Part shown: positions 6,628 to 13,411 of the stretch, in pieces
Layout of the letters: each line of letters opens with the position of its first letter
Numbering within the stretch: position 1 is the stretch's first letter
Source of the DNA: a virus
Length of the DNA: 21,919 bases
Virus record (IMG/VR): IMGVR_UViG_3300017751_000278
Location: 1-21,919 of that record
Reading direction: 5' to 3' (one strand)
Program-made: the position numbers and the translations under genes
The notes under the pieces: model-generated
Databases searched by the model: none
What the model was told of the DNA's origin: nothing
Seen by the model: only the letters and a program-made list of their open reading frames with translations

Positions 6628-7928
6628 ATATATTTGACAACATAAAAGACTTTGCTAGAAGAAACCACTATGTAGATGTAGAGGATAAAGTACCTATATT
6701 TATCTGTAGTATTGGAGCGCATATCTTTAATGCTCTTAATAAATGTTCTAGGTGTGACTTTGACCCCGATAGCCCTTTAGTAGATGAAGAAAATGATTTC
6801 TTGATTACCAATTGTGCTTTGAGACATAACAATATGCCCTTCTATACTCCTATGTCACAGTTACCCGACACACGAATTCATCTAATGCTTCGTGGCCCTA
6901 AAGGGTCGGGTAAATCTGTATTGATTATGATGTTCTTAGCGGAAGGTACGGGATTACTACATAGTCAGAATGCTGACTTAGGGCAAGGTATGAGAACAAT
7001 GCTTGGGCCTAACTCCGTTACAGAAGCAGGTATGTTTGGTAGTGTAGACGAAGAAGGTAATATTATGGGCCGACCATTGGCTAGAGATTTGTGTGGTGGC
7101 TTCTTAGGATTTGAAGAGTTTTCTTCTATGTCTGATGCGTCTAAAAAAGACCACAGTATGGATATGAAAAATCAGTTACTTACTTCCTTAGATAATGGCC
7201 GTGTACAGAAAGCCTTGAGAGCAGGATGGGTTAGTTACACTACTAGATATACAGTATGGGCAGGTACACAACCTGCTAGGTTTGAGTTAGATTCCGGTCT
7301 TGACCGTAGATTCTTTATTATAGATATAGAAATGTCACCGCAAAAAGAATTGCTTTACAAACAAGCACAACACAAACAATCTAATATGACGGTAGAAGAA
7401 AGAACTTCTCTAGCCACATTAAGTATAGAGATTAAACAATGGATACGAGAGAGAATGATGTTAGCAGTTTCAGAACCGCCTACAGGAATTATTTTTGCCG
7501 ATGATATTGGTGATTGGATTAATAGGCCGGACATACGTTCTTTTGAGGCTGACTTGTTCAGAAGATTAGCGATAGGCTATCATATGATGTTGCCAACATA
7601 TAGAGGAGGGCAACCACTAATGATTACTCTTGACAATACTTTAGAGACTATACTAAATATGTCACTAGAACAACGTCGTAGAGTTATGGATGCAGATTCA
7701 GAACTTATCAGAACTACCTTTTGGATGAAAGACTTACCTAAGTCAGAATTACTCAAGGAGATTTCCCGTATGATTACTATGGGAGATTATCAAAGTGCTA
7801 AAAGATGGGTAGTAGAAAACTTAGAAGGACAGTCTTGGTATTGTGAGTATGAACCGGAGACTTCTAGGCGTGGTAGAAAAGGTATGCTTTGTAGGATAGG
7901 GCCAAACGCAAATACTATGGGTGAGTAA
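6624..7928 (+). CDS. MCM-like AAA+ ATPase (putative replicative helicase)
   Basis: A 434-aa protein. Walker A is GPKGSGKS at residues 91-98, Walker B is FLGFEEF at about 160-166 (two Glu instead of Asp-Glu). The block DNGRVQKALRAGW, then TVWAGTQPAR (sensor 1 region) and LDRRFFIID (arginine-finger region) lines up with the MCM order QTISIAKAG..., SVLAAANP and SRFDLIF. The helical and winged C-terminal part runs to the end. A CxxC (residues 41-44) lies in a short N-terminal part, much smaller than the full MCM OB/zinc domain. It probably unwinds DNA as a hexamer for the viral replisome. ATGA overlap with the PAC2-like gene. The missing N-terminal OB fold may be supplied by another subunit. Confidence 0.75.
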   Translation: MNIFDNIKDFARRNHYVDVEDKVPIFICSIGAHIFNALNKCSRCDFDPDSPLVDEENDFLITNCALRHNNMPFYTPMSQLPDTRIHLMLRGPKGSGKSVLIMMFLAEGTGLLHSQNADLGQGMRTMLGPNSVTEAGMFGSVDEEGNIMGRPLARDLCGGFLGFEEFSSMSDASKKDHSMDMKNQLLTSLDNGRVQKALRAGWVSYTTRYTVWAGTQPARFELDSGLDRRFFIIDIEMSPQKELLYKQAQHKQSNMTVEERTSLATLSIEIKQWIRERMMLAVSEPPTGIIFADDIGDWINRPDIRSFEADLFRRLAIGYHMMLPTYRGGQPLMITLDNTLETILNMSLEQRRRVMDADSELIRTTFWMKDLPKSELLKEISRMITMGDYQSAKRWVVENLEGQSWYCEYEPETSRRGRKGMLCRIGPNANTMGE

Positions 7929-8207
7929 ATGGGTAGAAAATCAAAAACGACAAAGGCTTGGTGGCCCGCAGTAAGAAAATACTTACAGAATAGGAGAGAT
8001 GATAAACTTCCGTTTGTCACAAGTAATGTTATTATAGCAGAAGCCTACATGATTGGTTCATATGGTAGTGCGGCTCAAGATAAACTATTATGTCAATCAA
8101 GAATGTGTCCTACACAAAGAGAATTATCAAGATGGTTGGCAGACCATCCCGATATTATAAGCGTTAAAAAACAAAGAGTAGAGTGGGGTTTAAAAAATGA
8201 AAACTAG
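7929..8207 (+). CDS. Winged-helix protein (paralog family member 3)
   Basis: A 92-aa basic protein starting right after the helicase stop (stop TAA then ATG). Layout: basic KSKTTKAWWPAVRKYLQNRR, a helical core, and the recognition block TQRELSRWLADHPDIISVKKQRVEW. That block has the same shape as the other small winged-helix proteins (hydrophobic-x-x-x-P-x-I then a wing with Arg/Trp). There are Cys residues at about 56 and 60 but no full zinc set. It sits between the MCM-like ATPase and the terminase-like gene and overlaps the latter by 11 nt. Role unknown, probably DNA binding. Confidence 0.65.
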   Translation: MGRKSKTTKAWWPAVRKYLQNRRDDKLPFVTSNVIIAEAYMIGSYGSAAQDKLLCQSRMCPTQRELSRWLADHPDIISVKKQRVEWGLKNEN

Positions 8208-8814
8208 ATTTGAAATACAACAAAGATTAAGAAATGAAAACGATATGTTTGCTATGGAAGTTCTTAGATGGGTTCTTGATGGCGGGTGTGCTTTATGCGA
8301 CCACAAAAAGAAGAAAGAATTTGAAATAGAATTAAATAACGGTGATACTACTCCCGATTATTTAGAGAGTAAATATAGTTGGTCGGAAGGTACAGTAATG
8401 AAGCACATGGAGAGTCACGTAGAGTTTGACCCCGAAGAAGCAGAACACGTAGAGGAAGCAAGAAAACAATCTATAAATACGTTAGATGCGGCAGAAGATA
8501 TTGTGAATAGAATAGCATCGTACCTAGATGAGTTAGAAGAAAGAAAGGAAGCACACGGCGGTATCACTTCCGATTTCGTTGCTGATGCGGCTAAGTTAAT
8601 CGGTCAAGCAAATTCAAGCCTAAAGTTAGTAGGTCAATTGAAGAAAGAGATAGGTGTAGATTCTCAATTATTATTAGCACAATCACAAATGAATCATATG
8701 TCAAATATACTTGTAGATGTTCTTGGTACTAATCCGCAATTACTAGACCAAATAGAGTTTAGGATGGCGGCACTTAAAGCACCTGTCACAGTAGATTATG
8801 AGGTTATAGAATGA
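8197..8814 (+). CDS. Terminase small-subunit-like protein
   Basis: A 205-aa protein. It starts with GGCALCDHKKKKEFEIEL (Cys31, Cys34), then a HTH-like stretch DTTPDYLESKYSWSEGTVMKH and a His at 74. This C-x-x-C, basic, I/E, ...Y..S..T...H...H layout is typical, from memory, of phage small terminase or packaging proteins that bind the packaging site through a helix-turn-helix. The rest (about 85-170) is a long acidic helical region with heptads that could form the oligomer. A stable TerL partner is not in the window. It might instead be a DNA-binding regulator. ATGA overlap with the next gene. Confidence 0.45.
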   Translation: MKTRFEIQQRLRNENDMFAMEVLRWVLDGGCALCDHKKKKEFEIELNNGDTTPDYLESKYSWSEGTVMKHMESHVEFDPEEAEHVEEARKQSINTLDAAEDIVNRIASYLDELEERKEAHGGITSDFVADAAKLIGQANSSLKLVGQLKKEIGVDSQLLLAQSQMNHMSNILVDVLGTNPQLLDQIEFRMAALKAPVTVDYEVIE

Positions 8815-9065
8815 AGAAATGGCGCACAGGTAAAAACGTAAGTCTTTTTGCTAGACCTATCTATAAAGATGATATGCCTATTCTTATACAAGCCATGATA
8901 GATGATGGTTTGATGGGTACTATTGGAGATAGAGGTGTCTTGTGGGAATATAACGGTTATAGTATTACCCCTAAAGCGGTGCGTGATGCTTGGGGTTTAA
9001 CTGCTACTCAATATAAACGAATATGTGATTATATTTATGAGCATGACCCTTTCTATACTGTATAA
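8811..9065 (+). CDS. Unknown 84-aa protein
   Basis: Starts in an ATGA overlap and lacks a strong ribosome site of its own, so it is likely translated by coupling. It has a basic start (KKWRTGKNVSLF) and an HTH-like end (SITPKAVRDAWGLTATQYKRICDYIYEHDP) that could contact DNA. It closes the operon that begins at 5438. No family recognised. Confidence 0.65.
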   Translation: MKKWRTGKNVSLFARPIYKDDMPILIQAMIDDGLMGTIGDRGVLWEYNGYSITPKAVRDAWGLTATQYKRICDYIYEHDPFYTV

Positions 9066-9109
9066 AGTAAGTATGTTAAAAATCATGGCAAAAAATTTGG
9101 AGTGGTTAC

Positions 9110-9775
9110 ATGGGTATTGTGATTTTTACAAAAGACGACTCGCAGTTTTTAGTAGGCGACTATGTTATAATGGTTAAAGAAATTGATACCTCTCTTAGTA
9201 ATCCCGAAGTAAATTATATCTTACGAACAAATAAATTTACAGAAGCAGATGTTATCGCTTGGCTACCATATATAACCACTAAACTAATTGTATGTATAGA
9301 TAAAGCACCTAAGATTACTAAAAAGACAGAAGACAATGTAATAATTGATAAGTCACTAAAGGTTGCTAGTGACCGCAAAAACTTAACTGCTATAACCTCT
9401 ATAATTAATTGGTCAGATAGATTAAGAGTGTGGAAACAGATACAGACTTTACCTGTTCCCTATGCTTTAGTGTTTTTAAAACAGAATGTAAAAGATATAG
9501 ACACTTGGAGATTAATAGCACAAACTAATATGGAATTGCCCGAAGATTATACAAAGGCTATCTTTGCTTATTCTATAACGGGTAAAAGACAGAGTGTGGC
9601 TTGGCCTAAGAAGCAAAAAGTTAAAGAGCAAGCACCACCACCTTTCCGCATGGGAGATAAGTATTGGCAAGAGATTATAACCTCTAAAGAAGTTGGTAAT
9701 GAAATTAGAGAGCAAGGTATAGATTTACCTAAAGGTATGAAAAAAACAAAACAGAAGGTGAATGAATGGGTTTAG
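9110..9775 (+). CDS. 221-aa protein, possible clamp-loader-associated subunit
   Basis: A 221-aa protein. GGAGTGG just upstream is a modest ribosome site. Residues 1-80 are mixed alpha/beta (KLIVCIDKAPKI resembles a core strand), residues 80-150 are helical with a conserved-looking WSDRLRVWKQIQTLPVPYA and LVFLKQNVKDIDTWRLI, and a Lys/Pro-rich linker follows. The last eight residues, KQKVNEWV, look like a PCNA-binding tail. The middle helices recall the collar-type domains of clamp loader small subunits such as T4 gp62, but this is speculation without motif support. Adjacent genes do not settle the role. Confidence 0.7.
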   Translation: MGIVIFTKDDSQFLVGDYVIMVKEIDTSLSNPEVNYILRTNKFTEADVIAWLPYITTKLIVCIDKAPKITKKTEDNVIIDKSLKVASDRKNLTAITSIINWSDRLRVWKQIQTLPVPYALVFLKQNVKDIDTWRLIAQTNMELPEDYTKAIFAYSITGKRQSVAWPKKQKVKEQAPPPFRMGDKYWQEIITSKEVGNEIREQGIDLPKGMKKTKQKVNEWV

Positions 9776-9957
9776 CCTTCTTATGTAGTATAATATTTAT
9801 AGTATTATTCGTTAGTTTCTTTATAGGTTTTTTTATTTCTTTTACTGACATATATATTGCTATAGAAAATACACCTGCTACTGAACATCTAATCCCTACA
9901 CAGGAACAACAAGATAATTCTTTTGCTTATACCGCTATGTGGTTAGATATTGATTAA
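9766..9957 (+). CDS. Small membrane protein
   Basis: A 63-aa protein with AAGGTGA upstream and an overlap with the preceding gene. Residues 2-33 form one long hydrophobic stretch (GLAFLCSIIFIVLFVSFFIG and on), long enough for a membrane helix or hairpin, followed by an acidic soluble tail (IENTPATEHLIPTQEQQ). It may be a holin-like, spanin-like or host-membrane modulator (inference). There are no charged residues on the N-terminal side, so orientation is unclear. Confidence 0.65.
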   Translation: MGLAFLCSIIFIVLFVSFFIGFFISFTDIYIAIENTPATEHLIPTQEQQDNSFAYTAMWLDID

Positions 9958-9959
9958 TA

Positions 9960-9990
9960 AAACCCTTCATATACTTTTATATATTACCAA
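9960..9990 (+). promoter_or_regulatory. Class B promoter for the 9996 gene
   Basis: AAACC at -36, TTCATATA at -30 (centre 27.5 nt before the ATG) and TTACCAA at -12 relative to the start at 9996. The promoter at 21783 has the same three blocks at exactly the same positions. There is no Shine-Dalgarno before the ATG, so the mRNA is likely leaderless. Confidence 0.6.
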
Positions 9991-9995
9991 GATAT

Positions 9996-10403
9996 ATGAG
10001 CGCGAATAACCGCCGCATTCGACGTATCATTGTAGAGATACTTTTTGAGTGTGGACAGATGACAAAAGAAGGAATGGCAGATATGTTAGCACAACGTAAA
10101 ACTGTTCGTACTGTTCCTAGCCCACATAGTTTAGCGGCCCTTATGTCTAAGAATCCACAGATAGTAGCGACGGGTTCAGAAGCAGTAGAAAATGCCGTAG
10201 GAACTAAGGCTATGCACTTAATTTATGACATAGATAGAGAGTTAATTAAAAATAAAGATGATATTACCTACACACGTTCTTTGACAGTTATGACTCCTAG
10301 TGAGAAAGCAAAATCTCAAAAATGTTCCTGTAGTAGAACTAGAGTCTTCCCTCCTAATAGTGATGTCTGTCTACATTGTATAAGAGAACAATCAACATCT
10401 TAA
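9996..10403 (+). CDS. Winged-helix plus zinc-finger regulator (paralog family member 4)
   Basis: A 135-aa protein read from a leaderless ATG. A basic start (NNRRIRRIIVEILF) leads into a winged helix: MTKEGMADMLAQRK, then SPHSLAALMSKNPQIVATG. The block AALMSKNPQIVAT matches the proteins at 3068 and 5438. The C-terminus adds CSCSRTRV...DVCLHCIREQ, a CxC plus CxxC set that can hold one zinc. A regulator with its own dedicated promoter is a plausible viral transcription factor. It belongs to the same paralogous set but is the only one with the zinc module. Confidence 0.75.
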   Translation: MSANNRRIRRIIVEILFECGQMTKEGMADMLAQRKTVRTVPSPHSLAALMSKNPQIVATGSEAVENAVGTKAMHLIYDIDRELIKNKDDITYTRSLTVMTPSEKAKSQKCSCSRTRVFPPNSDVCLHCIREQSTS

Positions 10404-10417
10404 TAAGCGAATAAGTA
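10400..10417 (+). promoter_or_regulatory. Class A promoter variant (24-nt longer leader)
   Basis: TTAATA-AGCGA-ATAAGTA fits class A with the same N5 spacing and two substitutions. Its centre is 51.5 nt before the ATG at 10454, the same offset as the promoter at 11949. The mRNA would therefore carry a leader of about 24 nt. Confidence 0.5.
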
Positions 10418-10453
10418 CGAAAGTAATTTAAGACGCTAAGAGTATTGGTTACT

Positions 10454-10804
10454 ATGGATACAGACAGACTTATGTTCCATTTACTACAACAGATGCAAGC
10501 ATACGGAACAGACCCACTATTAGCAGATATACTGACGGACGAGAATATTAGACAAAGCCACCTTGTTAAAGATTGTATTGATTTTTTAACTGACATAGAT
10601 ATTATAGATGATTTTGTAACTAATCCCGAATTAATGATGTCAAGAGCATGGAGTTTAGATTTAGTTAGAGGTATGGGCTTAGGTGTTTTGATGGCATTAG
10701 AAACAGATAATTCTAATCCCGTTGATTTTAAAGCAGAACTAGCAGAAATGTACAAACAATTAGAATCTTTGAGAATCGAGAAGACCTTTGATTCGCTTGC
10801 GTAG
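10454..10804 (+). CDS. Acidic helical 116-aa protein, unknown
   Basis: Start taken as the ATG at 10454 (MDTDRLMFHLLQQ); a TTG at 10445 is possible but offers nothing better. No strong ribosome site precedes it, in keeping with an unusual leader. The product is a soluble, acidic, all-helical protein with a hydrophobic segment RGMGLGVLMALE that is too short for a membrane helix, and a coiled-coil-like end (FKAELAEMYKQLESLRIEK). No family recognised; it is transcribed from its own promoter as a single gene. Confidence 0.7.
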   Translation: MDTDRLMFHLLQQMQAYGTDPLLADILTDENIRQSHLVKDCIDFLTDIDIIDDFVTNPELMMSRAWSLDLVRGMGLGVLMALETDNSNPVDFKAELAEMYKQLESLRIEKTFDSLA

Positions 10805-10817
10805 TCATTACATTATC

Positions 10818-10835
10818 TTTATATTCTTAGAAGTA
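10818..10835 (+). promoter_or_regulatory. Class A promoter for the 10848 gene
   Basis: TTTATA-TTCTT-AGAAGTA, exact in the two conserved blocks. The TATA centre is 27.5 nt before the GTG at 10848 and there is no Shine-Dalgarno, so it supports the GTG as a leaderless start. Confidence 0.65.
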
Positions 10836-10847
10836 AGCCTTTAATTT

Positions 10848-11069
10848 GTGAGCGAGGCGAGGATAGATAAACAGGTGCTATCCCCAAACCGTAACCGATA
10901 TGCACAGATAGATGTAGAGCCGTTGATGAAGGAAGGAGTAAAGACACGAAGATTAAGAGTCTCACGTTCTGATAAACAAGCCAAGAGTCATAGATGCAGA
11001 ACCGTTCTGATAATACATAGAGCATTAACAAGTCGGATAAGCCAAACGTTCACACCTATGAGGAATTAA
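10848..11069 (+). CDS. Basic 73-aa protein with leaderless GTG start
   Basis: The GTG start is supported mainly by the promoter at fixed distance. The product is highly basic (VKTRRLRVSRSDKQAKSHRCR), with few hydrophobic residues and no domain that I recognise. It could be a small nucleic-acid-binding protein or an inhibitor. It sits directly before the clamp-loader gene and probably shares its transcript, with a GAGG ribosome site for the latter at its end. Because composition is odd and no homology supports it, non-coding leader function cannot be excluded. Confidence 0.5.
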   Translation: MSEARIDKQVLSPNRNRYAQIDVEPLMKEGVKTRRLRVSRSDKQAKSHRCRTVLIIHRALTSRISQTFTPMRN

Positions 11070-11070
11070 A

Positions 11071-11943
11071 ATGAGTAAAGTATGGGCATTAAAACATAGA
11101 CCATCTATAGATGATATAGTTGGTCAAGATGATATTATAAATGCTATAGGTAATGGGATGCAACATATGGTATTCTATAGTCCACAAGCAGGTACAGGTA
11201 AAACAAGTTTGGCTCATGCTCTAGCAAAGAGACATGGTAGTACCTTACATATCTTTAACGCTAGTAGTAAAAAGACTAGAGGTATAGAGTTTGTAGAAGA
11301 AGAACTTATGCCTATGTCAAGAACAGGTAATTGGAAGCAAATATTTTTATTAGACGAGGCAGACCAATTAACACCTGCCGCACAATCAGCACTAAAAGGT
11401 GTGATAGAAAACGCACACGGTTGGTTTATTCTAACTTGTAATGATTTGTCTAAAGTAAGTATATGGTTACAATCAAGATGTAGAGTTCTTAAGTTCAACC
11501 CTATTAGTGAAGAACATATGAAACAAAGATTAATTACTATAGCGGGTAAAGAAGGCGTAGAGATAACACCTAATCATTTAGCCTTAATAATTAATAACCA
11601 TAGAGGAGATTTACGAAATGCAATCAACGCATTACAGGCATATCATAATTCTCAAGACAAACATTCCTTTGTACATTCATTAGAGAACGAGAAGTTTGAT
11701 GTCCAACAATTCTTAACACTTTGTTTTAGAGAAAAAGATTTTGAAGAGTCATTAAAACTACTAGACAAAGATAACAAAAGGGAGAGTATTAGAGCAGTAT
11801 TCCGTTTTGCTATGGAGTCAAATGCTAAACCCCCAAGTAAATTAAAGGTTATAGAAGCCGCCGTCACATCCGAAAGGGATTTTATTATGGGTGTTGACGA
11901 AGATATTATACTCTCTAATTTTGTTTTAATGTGTATAAGGTAA
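11071..11943 (+). CDS. rfcS: Clamp-loader ATPase, RFC small-subunit type
   Basis: A 290-aa AAA+ protein. Start region WALKHRPSIDDIVGQD is the classic RFC opening (W..K.RP....D..GQ). Walker A SPQAGTGKTS spans residues 37-46, Walker B LLDEAD at 93-98, sensor 1 LTCND near 121, and the SRC arginine-finger motif at 135-137 (QSRCRVLKF). The NHRGDLRNAINALQAY sensor 2 region follows, then a shortened collar domain. It loads the sliding clamp encoded at 15885. Archaeal RFC normally needs a large subunit, none of which is seen here, so it may be homo-oligomeric, use a host subunit, or partner with the protein at 9110. Ribosome site GAGG. Confidence 0.93.
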   Translation: MSKVWALKHRPSIDDIVGQDDIINAIGNGMQHMVFYSPQAGTGKTSLAHALAKRHGSTLHIFNASSKKTRGIEFVEEELMPMSRTGNWKQIFLLDEADQLTPAAQSALKGVIENAHGWFILTCNDLSKVSIWLQSRCRVLKFNPISEEHMKQRLITIAGKEGVEITPNHLALIINNHRGDLRNAINALQAYHNSQDKHSFVHSLENEKFDVQQFLTLCFREKDFEESLKLLDKDNKRESIRAVFRFAMESNAKPPSKLKVIEAAVTSERDFIMGVDEDIILSNFVLMCIR

Positions 11944-11948
11944 TAATC

Positions 11949-11966
11949 TTTATAAGCAAAGAAGTA
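11949..11966 (+). promoter_or_regulatory. Class A promoter for the SSB-GroES-GroEL operon
   Basis: TTTATA-AGCAA-AGAAGTA; the core TTTATAAGCAAAGAAGTA is identical over 18 bases to the site at 14897. The TATA centre is 51.5 nt before the ATG at 12003. The start has an AAGGTGATTGAA ribosome site, consistent with a short leader of about 24 nt. Confidence 0.65.
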
Positions 11967-12002
11967 AGACGAGAGGATATAGAAAACCAAAAGGTGATTG
12001 AA

Positions 12003-13199
12003 ATGATAGATGAAAAAATAATACAAAGAACTGCTAATACGCTGAATATAGATATAAACACTCTCAAGAGTAGGACAGATGAAATCCTGTTGGCTCAAGG
12101 AGAGGCATGGAAAAATGCAGGTAAATCAGAACAAGATTGTTATGCCCTAGCATTAAAGGTAGCCGGTAGTAAAATTAAAAATGAAAACTCAAGACTACTA
12201 CGTTCCGGTGCTTCTAAATTAGAAGGTATGTTTATATCAGTACCACGCCCTAAAGAATGGGGTAAGATACTATACAATAAAATGAAGAGTCAAATGATTA
12301 GTGCGTCAGAAGAAGTACGTCAACAATTTGTAGACAATGGAAAGATTGTACTATACAATGATAATGGTGATGGAACTTATACTAGATATGCTAGAGAAGA
12401 TTTCTTCGGTGAAGATACTACTAATGTAAATGAACTAGACAAGAACGCTATGCGTCTTGATGGTGACTCTTACTTCTACTGTGTATGGGATAGTAACAAC
12501 CCTACTTTCCCTAGTGGAGATAGAAACTTTAAATTCGGTAATGCAAGACCACAAAACGAACAAGAAAGAACATCTATGTTCTTAGGTCGTGTAGAAGGTT
12601 CTAGTGATGAAGTAAAGATGATGACTGTAACCGCACAAGGTAAAGCGGCAGATATGCAATACCCAACATTCACCCCTTTGACTATGGCTCTACGTGTCGG
12701 TAAAGACGGTAAGAAATGCTACGTTAAAGCAGATATGGCTAACTATACCGCAGATGCTAGTAAAGCAGAAATCTTTTCAGCCGCACCTATCATGGCTGAC
12801 GGTACAGGGTTAGTACCTTCTCTGTTAGGTTCAGAAAATATGTTGTCATCATTAGATGCTCTACGTGATTACTATGACCAATTCAACGGCCAAGCCGGTT
12901 GGTGGGATAGAATAGTAGGTGTAATAGGTGAAGTAATTCATATAGACCCTAGAGATAACGGTGGTTATACTCTTGTGTGTGCTGATTTAGATATAGCATC
13001 AGTAGCACCTGTAGTAGAAGTATACGTTCCATCAGAACATGGTAGTAGAGTAGACTTTGCAGTAGGTACTAAGATATTATTAGTCGGTCAAACATGGAGA
13101 ACAAGAGATACAGATGAACAAAAATTATCTGTAAACGGTTGGTATCCTTTTGACGAAGTAGAGGCTATGGAAACTGTAGACGCAGAAGGGTGGGATTAA
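12003..13199 (+). CDS. OB-fold ssDNA-binding protein (RPA-like) with acidic tail
   Basis: A 398-aa protein starting at the ATG at 12003 with AAGGTGATT at good spacing; an earlier reading frame start at 11931 would run through the promoter. N-terminal helices (about 1-60), then a block with GMFISVPRPKEWGKILYNKM. The last third (about residues 290-375) follows an OB-fold plan: GVIGEVIHIDPRDNGGYTLV, VVEVYVPSE, DFAVGTKILLVGQTW. The C-terminus is strongly acidic and ends AEGWD, like the acidic aromatic tips of SSB proteins that recruit replication partners. It probably coats ssDNA during replication. Head of an operon with the chaperonins, which is unusual. Not proven to bind DNA. Confidence 0.65.
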   Translation: MIDEKIIQRTANTLNIDINTLKSRTDEILLAQGEAWKNAGKSEQDCYALALKVAGSKIKNENSRLLRSGASKLEGMFISVPRPKEWGKILYNKMKSQMISASEEVRQQFVDNGKIVLYNDNGDGTYTRYAREDFFGEDTTNVNELDKNAMRLDGDSYFYCVWDSNNPTFPSGDRNFKFGNARPQNEQERTSMFLGRVEGSSDEVKMMTVTAQGKAADMQYPTFTPLTMALRVGKDGKKCYVKADMANYTADASKAEIFSAAPIMADGTGLVPSLLGSENMLSSLDALRDYYDQFNGQAGWWDRIVGVIGEVIHIDPRDNGGYTLVCADLDIASVAPVVEVYVPSEHGSRVDFAVGTKILLVGQTWRTRDTDEQKLSVNGWYPFDEVEAMETVDAEGWD

Positions 13200-13411
13200 T
13201 GCAAGCGTTGGGCAACAATGTTATTGTTGAACCAACCCCACAGTCTGATAGCGGCTTAATCATAAATACATCTTACTCCGTTCTATCAATAGGTTCTCTA
13301 GTTCCTACACAAATAAGTGTAGGTTCTAGGGTTCTTATTGAATCAGATAGTTTAAAGACAGAAGGTATTACTAAGTATTGTAAATTCTCAGATATTATAG
13401 CGGTGATATAA
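13199..13411 (+). CDS. groS: GroES-type co-chaperonin (short)
   Basis: A 70-aa protein starting at the TAATG overlap with the SSB-like gene, with AAGGGTGGG as ribosome site. The start MQALGNNVIVEP is the GroES beta-barrel opening, DSGLII sits where the mobile loop ends (family pattern GGIVLP), SVGSRVLIE matches VGDRVLF, and the end FSDIIAVI equals the family's SDILAVI. It is about 25 residues shorter than bacterial GroES, mainly in the mobile loop and roof. It lies immediately before GroEL in the classic groES-groEL order. It would cap the chaperonin ring. Strong support from order plus motifs. Confidence 0.85.
   Translation: MQALGNNVIVEPTPQSDSGLIINTSYSVLSIGSLVPTQISVGSRVLIESDSLKTEGITKYCKFSDIIAVI

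Noticed and set aside
9059-9076. TGTATAAAGTAAGTATG as another class A promoter for the 9110 gene
   Set aside because: The spacing between blocks is shorter than N5 and the distance to the start (48.5 nt) matches neither of the two fixed values; the downstream ribosome site suffices.
11931-12002. Upstream extension of the SSB-like gene to 11931
   Set aside because: It would translate through the class A promoter, and the ATG at 12003 has a proper ribosome site while the earlier start does not.
11652-12098. Reverse-strand ORF of 148 codons across the RFC end and SSB start
   Set aside because: Low-complexity Ser/Leu/Tyr translation, no ribosome site, and it runs antisense to two convincing genes and a promoter.
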